From JAIEPW01 sp964471915 (GTDB lineage: Bacteria; Acidobacteriota; Terriglobia; Bryobacterales; Bryobacteraceae), in contig CAYYID010000003.1 in assembly GCA_964471915.1 (NCBI GenBank), forward strand, positions 92,808 through 156,807: 64,000 bases of DNA, in the 5' to 3' direction. This document shows, piece after piece, positions 36,300 through 45,502 of the stretch. Made by a program: the position numbers and the translations under genes. Each line of letters opens with the position of its first letter. The first letter of the stretch is position 1. The notes beneath the pieces were generated by a model that ran no database searches, was not told where the DNA came from, and was given only the letters and a program-made list of their open reading frames with translations.

Positions 36300-37463
36300 C
36301 TAAAGCAGCCGGAAGTTCACTTCGACGTTGGCGCTGACCGCCACGGGACGGCCATCCTTCATGCCGGGCTTGAAGCGCCACTTCTCGACGGCCTCGATGG
36401 CCTTCTGGTCCAGACCGAGGCCGAGCGAGCGCAGCACCTTGATGTCGCGCGGATTGCCCTTCTCGTCCACCACAATCGAAAGCAGCACCGTGCCCTGCCA
36501 CTTGGCCTTGCGCGCCTCTTCGGAGTACTCGGGCTCCACTTTGAACACCACCGAGGGAGCTGAGACGCCGCCGCCGATCCGGTAGACGCCGCCGCCGAAG
36601 CCACCGCCGCGGCCCGGCCCCACGCCCGGCCCGGTGCCCGAGCCGACGCCGCCGTAACCACCCGACCCGATGCCCCCGCCGAAGCCCGTGCCGTTCGAAG
36701 GCACCCCGAACTTGCTCAGCGGATCGCCAATGTTCTGCGCGGCGATGTTCGGCACGTCCGGAGGCGCCACGATCGTCGGCTCCATCGGGAGCTTGGGATC
36801 GTCGTTATTCGGCACGCGCACCGGCGGGGTGAACTGTTTCTGCGAGATCTTCGGCAGCTTGCCGCGATCGGCCGGCAGCGGCGAACGGTCGCCGCCGCCC
36901 CCGCCGCCCCCCGCCATCTGCTTGGCGGGTTTGGCCACGTACGGGGCGATGTCGGGCGCGATCAGCGTGAAGTCTTCTTTCGGCTTTTCCTGCAACGCCG
37001 GGCGAATGCCGATGAAGAACGCCGCCCCGACCAGCACGATATGCACCGCCAGGCTAATGAAGCCCGAGGTGGATTCGTTGCCCTTGTACAGCCCCCACAT
37101 CGACTTCGTGTACACCGGCTTCGAGGTGACCTCGAGCGGCGGAAGCTTGGGCGGATTGAAGGTGTCCTTGAGGTTCTGAACGAAGCCCTGCAGCCAGGAT
37201 TGCTGCGGAGGCAGGAGGTGCGCCAGGTTATCGGCGTCGGGCCCGCCCACCTGATTCACCGGGCGGATGCCCGCCGGCGGCGGCGGTGCGGGCTCGAACG
37301 CGTCTTTCAGGTTCTGAACGAAGACCTGCCAGCCGGACGGCGGCTTTACCAGCAGCTTATCCAGGTGGCTGGCCGCGATCGGATCGGCCTGCACCGGCTT
37401 CATTTCCACCGGGGTCCCCGTCGGCTGTTCTCTGGTCTCTAGGTTCAGATAAGACACACTCAC
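36300..37463 (-). CDS. TonB-family energy transducer with duplicated N-terminal motif
   Basis: A 387-residue protein. N-terminal cytoplasmic part about 130 residues with two copies of an F-V-Q-N-L-K-D-x-F-x-P-x-x-x-P-P segment (about 48-62 and 93-107), one membrane helix (ISLAVHIVLVGAAFFIG, about 137-153), a Pro/Gly-rich linker with Gly runs and a TonB C-terminal domain (VFKVEPEYSEEARKAKWQGTVLLSIVVDEKG) with the YP-like anchoring replaced by EYSEEAR. Start likely GTG; a ribosome site GGAGG favours the second GTG (37457). It may drive outer-membrane transporters. Confidence 0.85.
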   Translation of the reverse strand: MSVSYLNLETREQPTGTPVEMKPVQADPIAASHLDKLLVKPPSGWQVFVQNLKDAFEPAPPPPAGIRPVNQVGGPDADNLAHLLPPQQSWLQGFVQNLKDTFNPPKLPPLEVTSKPVYTKSMWGLYKGNESTSGFISLAVHIVLVGAAFFIGIRPALQEKPKEDFTLIAPDIAPYVAKPAKQMAGGGGGGGDRSPLPADRGKLPKISQKQFTPPVRVPNNDDPKLPMEPTIVAPPDVPNIAAQNIGDPLSKFGVPSNGTGFGGGIGSGGYGGVGSGTGPGVGPGRGGGFGGGVYRIGGGVSAPSVVFKVEPEYSEEARKAKWQGTVLLSIVVDEKGNPRDIKVLRSLGLGLDQKAIEAVEKWRFKPGMKDGRPVAVSANVEVNFRLL

Positions 37464-37564
37464 CCCTCCGGCGGGGTTGATCCAGGGACGCGTTCCGCGG
37501 CATCCCGGTTTCGGGATTCCGGCCCCGGACCTAGCCTATTTCGCCAGTCTAACACACAGACGTT

Positions 37565-38221
37565 TCAACCCCGGCTCCGGCTTCCAAATTCCGGAAGCGG
37601 CTCCAGGAAAAGGGCGGTCTCGTCCCAGAGGGACCCCACCACGTCGGTCAGTTCATGCCCGGAATCATAGCGCACCAGCCGGACCTTCGGATGGCGGGCG
37701 GCGTAGGCCTCGGAATCGGCGACCGGGACCACCGGATCCTGTATCCCGTGCAGAATCAACGCCGGTTGCCAAATTTCGGGGTCGTCCGGCCAGCGTTCCA
37801 AATCGGCCATAAGATCCCAGGCAAGGTTCCGGGGTCCGCCGGATCCGTAGTGGAAAATCTCACGGCGGCCGGTGCGCCGCCACTCCTCAAGAACCGGCGC
37901 GGGCAGGCCCTCGCGCCACCGGCTCGGGAACCGGAGCGCCGGGGCCATGAGCACCACCCGGTCGATCTGGTCCGGGTGCAGACTCGCGTACAGCGCCGCC
38001 AGGTAGCCGCCGAGCGAGGAGCCGAGCAGCACGGCGCGGTCCCCGCCCGTGGCGGCGTCGATCACGCGGAGTTGTCCCGACACCGTGAGATGCTCGAAGT
38101 CCCCGGCGTCGAGCGCTGGGACCTCCAGAGGCACCCCTCGCGCGCCGAAGCGGTCCTGAAAGTAGCGCGCCTTGCTGGACTGCGGACTGGAGGCGAAGCC
38201 GTGCAGGTAGACGAATTTCAT
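37565..38221 (-). CDS. Alpha/beta-hydrolase esterase, YqiA-like
   Basis: A 218-residue alpha/beta hydrolase. Seen: YLHGFASSPQSSKARYF (oxyanion), the nucleophile in LLGSSLGGYLAALYA (GxSxG as GSSLGG), an acid in HGIQDPVVPVADS and the catalytic His in YDSGHEL. The length and YLHGFASSPQ start match the YqiA/UPF0227 short esterases of unclear substrate. Overlaps the upstream secreted-protein gene by four bases. Confidence 0.86.
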   Translation of the reverse strand: MKFVYLHGFASSPQSSKARYFQDRFGARGVPLEVPALDAGDFEHLTVSGQLRVIDAATGGDRAVLLGSSLGGYLAALYASLHPDQIDRVVLMAPALRFPSRWREGLPAPVLEEWRRTGRREIFHYGSGGPRNLAWDLMADLERWPDDPEIWQPALILHGIQDPVVPVADSEAYAARHPKVRLVRYDSGHELTDVVGSLWDETALFLEPLPEFGSRSRG

Positions 38222-39078
38222 TGGGGCGTGAACTTGATGTCGCTGGCCGCGCCGAAGCGCCGCCAGTCGCGGTATTCGAACTCGTTCTCGGCCACCACGC
38301 GTCCCCCGCGCCATTCCCGGTGCAGGATGCGGTCCGGTGCCAGCACGCCGTGGGTGGTCATGGTGTAGACGACCTCGGCCTCCTGCCTGTAGGCTTCGGC
38401 GCCCTCGCCGTGCGTGGCGGCGAGCGTGATGCGCTCCAGCCGGTAGTCGTCCACCCGCACCAGGACCTCGCCCGAGAGCTTCAGCTTCACGGCCTTGTCG
38501 CCTTCGATGACGGTGAGCGCCTCGCCGCCTTCGAGCTGGCGGTAACGGAACACCTGCGTCCCGCCGCGGCGGTCGCGGGACTCGAACTCGTAGCGGTCGA
38601 TCCGGGACCGCTCGAAGAGCAGCAGCAGGGGTCCGAAGTCGGTGGCGGCGCCGCGGAGGCCGTGCTTTTCGAGTTCCTTCAGCAGCAGACGCTTGCGGTT
38701 CTCGTCGGAGGAGGTGAGGCTCTCTGCCAGTTTCTCCAGGGCTTTCTCGGAGCTGCGGACGGGCTTCCCATCGACGGACAGGACCTGGCGGGCTTCGCGG
38801 ATGGCGCCGGCTTCGCTGGCGAAGCGCGCGAAAGTGTATTCGCTTTCGAGCCGGCGCTCCTGCCACTTCGGTTCCAGCGGTTTCTTCGCGTCCTCGCCAA
38901 GGCGCGGGCGGAAGCGCGGCGGAGGTTTCAGGGCGCGCTGGCGGAGGCTTTCCTTGGCGATCAGCGAGGGCGCCTTGGCGGCGAAGACGGCGGCCTCTTC
39001 CGAAAGGCGCTCGATCAGGCGGGGGACGGAGGGCTGGGCCCAGCAGGAAGCGGCGAGAAGTCCGAGCCAGAGACGCAC
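38218..39078 (-). CDS. Secreted acidobacterial protein, paralogue of the 8638-9735 protein
   Basis: A 286-residue exported protein with a signal peptide of about 14 residues. It has a long helical first half, a VLSVDGKPVRSSEKALEKL segment and a beta-rich C-terminal half ending NEFEYRDWRRFGAASDIKFTP. That end matches NEVEFRSYRKFGTETSITFEP in the protein at 8638-9735 (shared N-E-x-E-x-R-x-x-R-x-F-G), so both belong to one family. No function is known; LolA-like lipoprotein-handling is a guess from strand pattern. Coupled to the esterase gene. Confidence 0.75.
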   Translation of the reverse strand: MRLWLGLLAASCWAQPSVPRLIERLSEEAAVFAAKAPSLIAKESLRQRALKPPPRFRPRLGEDAKKPLEPKWQERRLESEYTFARFASEAGAIREARQVLSVDGKPVRSSEKALEKLAESLTSSDENRKRLLLKELEKHGLRGAATDFGPLLLLFERSRIDRYEFESRDRRGGTQVFRYRQLEGGEALTVIEGDKAVKLKLSGEVLVRVDDYRLERITLAATHGEGAEAYRQEAEVVYTMTTHGVLAPDRILHREWRGGRVVAENEFEYRDWRRFGAASDIKFTPQ

Positions 39079-39092
39079 TAATCTAGAGTGAC

Positions 39093-39311
39093 ATGGATGC
39101 TCACCGCACGAAGGCCGGCCGCCATGCGCCGGACGAGGCCGCCGCCTCCCCCGAGGCTTGCGCGAGCCGTGTCCCGGGGCAGAAACGAAGCGAGCGAGCG
39201 GCCGATGTCTTGGCCGCGTTCCGCGCCGACGTACCGAAGGAACTGATAGGCAATGGCCTGACGCGCGAGGAAGAAGATGAGATCCTCGGCTTCGGACCAG
39301 AAGGAGTCTAA
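39093..39311 (+). CDS. 72-residue acidic/basic protein, possible antitoxin partner
   Basis: A short protein with a charged, Ala-rich N-terminus and a C-terminus LTREEEDEILGFGPEGV. The C-terminal pattern is seen in small bacterial proteins that precede HicB-like genes, but I cannot assign it firmly. It is two bases before the broken HicB-like gene and could share its transcript. No ribosome site is apparent, and its start is only 15 bases from the divergent secreted-protein gene. Real gene status uncertain. Confidence 0.4.
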   Translation: MDAHRTKAGRHAPDEAAASPEACASRVPGQKRSERAADVLAAFRADVPKELIGNGLTREEEDEILGFGPEGV

Positions 39312-39313
39312 GT

Positions 39314-39463
39314 ATGCTCGTGATTTTCGAAATCCGCGATGCCGAAGAAGGCGGCTACTTTGCGCGCGCGCTCGGCAACGCCATTTTCACGCAGGGCGAC
39401 TCATGGGAAGAACTCAGTGGCACGGCTCGAACAGCGCACAGCCATAGAAGGGCCTCCTGCTGA
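39314..39463 (+). pseudogene. Truncated HicB-like antitoxin
   Basis: The first 34 residues (MLVIFEIRDAEEGGYFARAL then AIFTQGDSWEEL) have the compact beta-beta start of HicB/DUF1902-like antitoxins, including the F-T-x-G-D-x-W-E-E-L turn. After residue 34 the sequence loses similarity and ends 15 codons later, where intact members continue with a helix and usually a DNA-binding domain. A GGAG ribosome site is present. The junction near 39416 suggests a deletion or rearrangement. No HicA toxin follows. Confidence 0.6.
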
Positions 39464-39679
39464 GGCTCCCCAGCCGGAAGCTGTAGGGACGACACGTAGT
39501 TGCCGGCGTACTGGGCAAGAAGATCGTTGTAGTCCAAAGGATCTGGGCGCCCGCCCTCCAGACGGGCGCCTCGCCGCCACTGCCTTCAGGATATTCCACA
39601 ACGGGGCAGGTCCGCCAAACCGGCGTCCGCGAACGCCCACTTGCTAATCACCCGCCCGCGCCGCTAGAATCGGTGGGTT
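39464..39679. other. Gene-poor spacer with an 8-bp hairpin before acpP
   Basis: A 216-base stretch without a supported gene. It contains a perfect hairpin, GGCGCCCG (39546-39553), loop of nine, CGGGCGCC (39563-39570), with no T tail. The 39416-39537 part reads as a minus-strand open frame (DLLAQYAGNYVSSLQLPAGE) that may be a remnant of a displaced gene. The acpP promoter must lie here; no clear -35/-10 was found. Confidence 0.45.
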
Positions 39680-39913
39680 ATGGCAATCGACCAGAAGGTG
39701 AAGCAAATCATCGTCGAGCAACTGGGCGTGGACGAGTCCCAGGTCGACCCCACCGCGTCGTTCGTCGATGATCTCGGCGCCGACTCCCTAGACATCGTGG
39801 AACTCGTCATGGCCTTCGAAGAGGCCTTCGAGATCGAGATCCCGGACGAAGACGCCGAGAAGATCACCACCGTCAAGGACGCGATCAGCTACATCGAAGC
39901 CAAAAAGAAGTAA
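39680..39913 (+). CDS. acpP: Acyl carrier protein
   Basis: A 77-residue ACP, with the phosphopantetheine-attachment serine in GADSLDIVELVMAFEE and an acidic helix II. It carries acyl chains for type II fatty-acid synthesis in the cytoplasm. Normal length. Followed 42 bases later by fabF in the usual acpP-fabF order. Confidence 0.97.
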   Translation: MAIDQKVKQIIVEQLGVDESQVDPTASFVDDLGADSLDIVELVMAFEEAFEIEIPDEDAEKITTVKDAISYIEAKKK

Positions 39914-39955
39914 GCTGGAAGTAGCAACCAACGCTTCCCCAGCACGGAGATTTAC

Positions 39956-41191
<1,236 letters not shown>

Positions 41192-41231
41192 TTTGCTCGC
41201 CGCCGCCAACCGGCGGCCCAGGGGAAAGCCC

Positions 41232-42002
41232 ATGAAAATTGTCGTAGCCATCAAGCAAGTGCCCGTCCGCGACTCGCAGCTGCGCGTCGAGGCGGACGGC
41301 AAGTGGATTCAGGAAGGCGACCTGAGCTTCGAGATCAACGAGCCGGACGCCTACGCGCTGGAGGAAGCGCTGCAACTCAAAGAGAAGCACGGCGGCGAAG
41401 TGGTCGCCCTGTGCGCCGGGCCGGAACGGGCCACTTCGACGATCCGCGAGGCCCTCGCCAAGGGCGCCGACCGCGCCATCCACATCCAGGAAGAGAACCT
41501 CAATACGCTGGACACGCTTGGCGTAGCCCGGCTGCTGGCCGCGGCGCTCAAGGACGAGAATCCGGACCTGATCCTCACGGGCCTGCAGTCCGACGACCTC
41601 GGCTACGGCCAGACCGGCGTGGTGCTCGCCGAGCTGCTCGGCCGCCCGCATGGCACCATCATCATGCAAGTAGAAGTGAACGGCGGCGCCATCCGCGTGA
41701 AGCGTGAGCTGGAGGACGGCTGGTTCCAGTACGTCTCGATGCCGCTGCCCGCGATCCTCACCATCCAGAGCGGCATCAACAAGCTGCGCTACGCCACGCT
41801 GATGGGCATCAAGAAAGCGAAGTCGAAGGAGATCAAGGCGGTCACCGCGAGCGAGCTGGGCGGCGTGGCCGCGCCGGCGGCGGTGATCGAGAAGATCTAC
41901 CTGCCGGTGAAGTCCAAGCAGACCCAGATTCTGGACGGCGACGCCAAGACCGCCGCCGCGAAGCTGGTCGAGAAGCTGAAGTTCGAGTTGCGCGTCATCT
42001 AA
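41232..42002 (+). CDS. etfB: Electron transfer flavoprotein, beta subunit
   Basis: A 256-residue EtfB: MKIVVAIKQVPVRDSQLRV, FEINEPDAYALEEALQLKE, LILTGLQSDDLGYGQTGVVLAELLG and the VEVNGGAIRVKRELEDG segment ending LPAILTIQSGINKLRYATLMG. With EtfA it passes electrons from acyl-CoA dehydrogenases to ETF:quinone oxidoreductase. ATG 41232 matches the family; the frame extends 13 codons upstream without a better start. EtfA follows after 16 bases. Confidence 0.95.
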   Translation: MKIVVAIKQVPVRDSQLRVEADGKWIQEGDLSFEINEPDAYALEEALQLKEKHGGEVVALCAGPERATSTIREALAKGADRAIHIQEENLNTLDTLGVARLLAAALKDENPDLILTGLQSDDLGYGQTGVVLAELLGRPHGTIIMQVEVNGGAIRVKRELEDGWFQYVSMPLPAILTIQSGINKLRYATLMGIKKAKSKEIKAVTASELGGVAAPAAVIEKIYLPVKSKQTQILDGDAKTAAAKLVEKLKFELRVI

Positions 42003-42018
42003 CAGGAGCAAAACCACC

Positions 42019-42996
42019 ATGTCGATTCTCGTCGTTACCGAACAATTGCGCGGCTCCTGGAACAAGATGTCGTGGGAGACGCTCGCCGCCGGACAGGAGT
42101 TCGCGAAGAAGCTGGGACAGCCGGTGCATGCCGCCGTGCTGGGCAAGGGGATCGCGGGGCTGGCCGCGGAGGCCGCCGCGAAGAACCTGGCCGGGGTCCA
42201 CGCCGTGGATCACGACCTGCTCGCGAATTACACGCCGGACGCTTACACCGCGGCGCTCGAGCAGTTGATCAAGAAGCTCGGCGCCACGCTGGTGATCTTC
42301 CCCCACACCTACCAGGTGCGCGACTACGCGCCGAAGCTCGCCACGCGCTTCGGGCAGGTGCTGGTGTCGGACGTGATCAACGCGCGGCTGGACGGAGGGT
42401 CGCCCGTATACGTGCGCCTGCTGTTCCAAGGCAAGCTGAACGGAGACGTGAAGCTGGCGGGCGGCGCGCCGCACTTCATCTCGCTGCAGGCCGGTGCGTA
42501 CCGCGCCGACCACCTGGAGGCGGGCACGGCGCCGGTGGAAAACTTCGCGCCGGCGCTGGACTCGGCGGCGATTCGCAACAAGCCCGAGGACTGGTTCCGG
42601 GAGTCCGCCCGCGCGGTGGACCTCACGGCGGCGGACATCATCGTCAGCGTGGGCCGCGGCATTAAGGAGAAGGAAAACATCCCGATCGTCGAGGAGCTGG
42701 CCAAGGCGCTGGGCGGCGAGCTGTCGGCGTCGCGGCCGATTTGCGACAACGGGTGGCTGCCCATGGAGCGGCAAGTCGGCTCCTCGGGCCAGACGGTCGC
42801 GCCGAAGGTGTACATCGCGGTCGGCATCTCGGGCGCCATCCAGCACCTGGTGGGCATGAAGGGCTCCAAGGCGATCGTGGCGATCAACAAGGACGCGAAC
42901 GCGCCGATCTTCGAGGTCGCCGACTACGGGATCGTGGGGGATCTGTTCGAGGTGATCCCGGCGCTGGTTGAGGAAGTCAAAAAGGCGCGGGCGTAG
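42019..42996 (+). CDS. etfA: Electron transfer flavoprotein, alpha subunit
   Basis: A 325-residue EtfA. Seen: SILVVTEQLRGSWNKMSWETLAAGQ, the mid-region IVSVGRGIKEKENIPIVEELAKALGGE, and the FAD-binding C-terminal SSGQTVAPKVYIAVGISGAIQH, then IVAINKDANAPIFEVADYGIVGD. AGGAGC ribosome site upstream. No dehydrogenase or ETF:quinone oxidoreductase is adjacent. Confidence 0.95.
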   Translation: MSILVVTEQLRGSWNKMSWETLAAGQEFAKKLGQPVHAAVLGKGIAGLAAEAAAKNLAGVHAVDHDLLANYTPDAYTAALEQLIKKLGATLVIFPHTYQVRDYAPKLATRFGQVLVSDVINARLDGGSPVYVRLLFQGKLNGDVKLAGGAPHFISLQAGAYRADHLEAGTAPVENFAPALDSAAIRNKPEDWFRESARAVDLTAADIIVSVGRGIKEKENIPIVEELAKALGGELSASRPICDNGWLPMERQVGSSGQTVAPKVYIAVGISGAIQHLVGMKGSKAIVAINKDANAPIFEVADYGIVGDLFEVIPALVEEVKKARA

Positions 42997-43067
42997 CCGG
43001 CAGCCGCGGGCTCATTGTTTGCCGATGTGCCAGTCGGGACAGTGTGCCAGTTCCTGCGCGCCAGTGA

Positions 43068-43099
43068 GCCCCCGCCGGTAGGCGGGGGCCTAAGTCCGC
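43068..43099. repeat. Copy B of a REP-like repeat with a 9-bp palindrome
   Basis: Perfect hairpin GCCCCCGCC, loop GGTA, GGCGGGGGC (43068-43089), followed by the conserved flank AAGTCCGC. It matches 26 of 29 bases of the copy at 26961-26989. It stands between the convergent etfA and amino-acid permease genes and may also act as a transcription stop, though it has no T run. The rest of 42997-43184 holds no gene. Confidence 0.65.
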
Positions 43100-43184
43100 G
43101 CATTCTCGCACGGCCCCATGCCGGCGGGCGCTCACGGTGTCAGGCGTTTGGATCGTCAGCGCGAGAGCTGTTCCGGACTGCCGC

Positions 43185-44618
43185 CTACTTGCCCTTGGCG
43201 AGCGAAATCTGCAGCAGGCTGCGGGAGCGGCTGTAGCCGAAGTAGATCAGCAGCCCGAACGCCATCCAGCCGAAGAACAGCTTCCAGGTGAGCGGGTTCA
43301 GCCCGAGCATCAGCGCGAAGTTCACCAGGATGCCCATCACGGGAATGAAGGGCACCAGCGGCGTCCGGAACGGCCGCTCCAGATCCGGGCGCGTGCGGCG
43401 CATGATCAGAATGCCGAGGCACACCAGGATGAACGCGAACAGCGTTCCGATCGAGGTCATCTCCCCGAGCTGGGCGATCGGCGTAAAGGCCGCGCCGAGC
43501 GAGACGAAGAGGAACAGCAGCGCGTTCGACTTCCACGGCGTGCGGTACGTGGGGTGGATGTCGGAGAACAGCTTCGGCAGCAGGCCGTCGCGGGACATCG
43601 AATAGAACACGCGGCTTTGGCCCAGCAGCATCACCAGCATCACGCTGGTGAGGCCCGCCAGCGAGCCGAGCTTCATCAGGAAGCCGATCCACTTCACGCT
43701 CTGCATCTTGTCCACCGCCACCGCGAGCGGCGCGGCGACGTTCAGTTCCTTGTAATTCACCACGCCGGTGAGCACCAGCGCGTAAAGAATGTAGAGCACG
43801 GTGCAGACCGCGAGCGAGCCGACGATGCCGATCGGCATGTCGCGCTTCGGGTTCTTGGCTTCCTGGGCGGCCGTCGACACCGCGTCGAACCCGATGTAGG
43901 CGAAGAAGATCTGGCCGGCGGCGCGCAGCACGCCCGACCACCCGAACTTGCCGAACTCGCCTTCGTTCGCCGGTACGAACGGCGTGTAGTTGTCGTAGTT
44001 GATGAAGAAGTAGCCGATGGCGATGAACATGATCACCACGGTCACCTTGATCGCCACGATCAGGGCATTGAACCGGGCCGACTCCTGGATGCCGATGATC
44101 AGGATCGACGAGACGCACAACAGGATCAGCACCGCGGGCAGGTTCAAGAGGCCGGGCGTGGCATCGAGCGGGGAATGGAGCAGGGAGTCCGGCAGGTGGA
44201 TGCCAAAGGACTTCAGGATCGAGTCGAACGTCGCCGACCAGCCCACGGAAACTGTCGCCGCGCCGACCGCGTACTCGAGCACGAGTGCCCAGCCGATGAT
44301 CCAGGCGAGGAGTTCACCGAGCGTGACATACGCATACGTGTATGCGGATCCCGCGATCGGGATCATCGTCGAGAACTCGCTGTAACAGAAACCGGCAAAG
44401 GCGCAGCCGATCGCCGCCAGGATGAACGAGTAGACGATGGCTGGCCCGGCGTGCTGCGAAGCGGCGACGCCCGTGAGCGTGAAGATGCCCGCGCCGATGA
44501 TGGCGCCAATGCCCAGGGCTACCAGCGAAGTGCCTGTCAGCGTACGCTTTAGCGATTTCTCGCTCTCGCCGCTTTCGGCGAAGATCTTGTCGAGCGACTT
44601 AGTCGCGAACAGACTCAT
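43185..44618 (-). CDS. APC superfamily amino-acid permease, CAT-like
   Basis: A 477-residue inner-membrane protein with twelve to thirteen hydrophobic segments. Seen: SLVALGIGAIIGAGIFTLTG (unwound helix 1), SEFSTMIPIAGSAYTYAYVTLGE, FFAYIGFDAVSTAAQEAKNPKRDMPIGI and RVFYSMSRDGLLPKLF. This fits the cationic amino-acid transporter (CAT/YfnA) subfamily. ATG 44618 is the family-consistent start; a longer open frame upstream lacks any similarity. Not coupled to neighbours; the REP hairpin lies at its 3' side. Confidence 0.9.
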   Translation of the reverse strand: MSLFATKSLDKIFAESGESEKSLKRTLTGTSLVALGIGAIIGAGIFTLTGVAASQHAGPAIVYSFILAAIGCAFAGFCYSEFSTMIPIAGSAYTYAYVTLGELLAWIIGWALVLEYAVGAATVSVGWSATFDSILKSFGIHLPDSLLHSPLDATPGLLNLPAVLILLCVSSILIIGIQESARFNALIVAIKVTVVIMFIAIGYFFINYDNYTPFVPANEGEFGKFGWSGVLRAAGQIFFAYIGFDAVSTAAQEAKNPKRDMPIGIVGSLAVCTVLYILYALVLTGVVNYKELNVAAPLAVAVDKMQSVKWIGFLMKLGSLAGLTSVMLVMLLGQSRVFYSMSRDGLLPKLFSDIHPTYRTPWKSNALLFLFVSLGAAFTPIAQLGEMTSIGTLFAFILVCLGILIMRRTRPDLERPFRTPLVPFIPVMGILVNFALMLGLNPLTWKLFFGWMAFGLLIYFGYSRSRSLLQISLAKGK

Positions 44619-44758
44619 GCCCTGGGTCCTTTCTGACAGCGTGCCAACAGTAGGGTAGTAGACTGCAAAAACGGGTTTTAGGTTAACACAAGTCTTCGCG
44701 AGGCTGTAATCGGATTGTGGGACTCCCGCGTGCCGGGGCTGACTCCCGCGCGCCGCGG

Positions 44759-45385
44759 TCAGCCCTGGCGGAAGTAGTCGCCGAGACCTACCGTGAAGAT
44801 GAAGTTCCCGAAGACGGCGTGTTCCAACGCCACCAGAAGCAAGGATTTGGTGCGAACGTAGGTGAGGGCGAAGAGGAGCCCGCCGAGGAAACTGAGGCCG
44901 ACGGCGAGCCAGTTCCCGTAGACGATGTGCACGAATCCGAAAGCCGTGGCGCTGGCCAGCACCTGGGCGCCGGCGCGATGGAACAACGGCCGGTAGCGCT
45001 GAAAGAAGAAAGCGCGGAAGATCAGTTCCTGGGGATACACGGAAAGCACCGGATACAGGATCATGAGGGCGGCCCAGAGCCACGGGGCCTGCTTTAGGAA
45101 CAGGAACATGCGGTCGCGGGCCAGGAACGCCACGGCGGCTCCGAGTACCAGCACCAGCCCGGCGGACCGGAGCATCACCGGCAGGAGGACGTGGCGGGCG
45201 GTGTCCCAGTTCGTGAGCCACTTCGGATCGAAGCTGCGGTCCCGTCGCAGGTAGGCGTAACCGGCGAGGCTCGCGAGCAGCAACACCGGGATCGGTCCGG
45301 CGGGCACAGGTTTGGCTACCAGTAACAAAGGGAGCGCTACAAAGAGCAGCAGGAACTCGATCGTCAGAAGGGCCGTTCGCTTCAT
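44759..45385 (-). CDS. CPBP-family intramembrane protease
   Basis: A 208-residue membrane protein with about six helices and the Abi/CPBP motifs: YPQELIFRAFFFQRYRP (motif 1, the usual EExxxR present as QExxxR), FGFVHIVYGNW (motif 2) and EHAVFGNFIF (motif 3). These prenyl-protease-like metalloproteases occur near bacteriocin and stress genes; the substrate is unknown. ATG 45385 (MKRTALL) is preferred to the one nine codons upstream. Divergent from the glucosidase gene. Confidence 0.85.
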   Translation of the reverse strand: MKRTALLTIEFLLLFVALPLLLVAKPVPAGPIPVLLLASLAGYAYLRRDRSFDPKWLTNWDTARHVLLPVMLRSAGLVLVLGAAVAFLARDRMFLFLKQAPWLWAALMILYPVLSVYPQELIFRAFFFQRYRPLFHRAGAQVLASATAFGFVHIVYGNWLAVGLSFLGGLLFALTYVRTKSLLLVALEHAVFGNFIFTVGLGDYFRQG

Positions 45386-45502
45386 TTCTTGTTCGTCCTC
45401 CCGAAAATCCAAGGACGGGACTGTTTCATTTCGGTTTCAGGAACATCGACTGATTGTGCTCATCGGAATAGACCAGGATTCTCCTAGCATGAGGAAAGCG
45501 AA

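Noticed and set aside
44713..44760. Short tandem GACTCCCGCG repeats near the CPBP gene
   Set aside because: Only two imperfect copies in a GC-rich spacer; no other copies were noticed.
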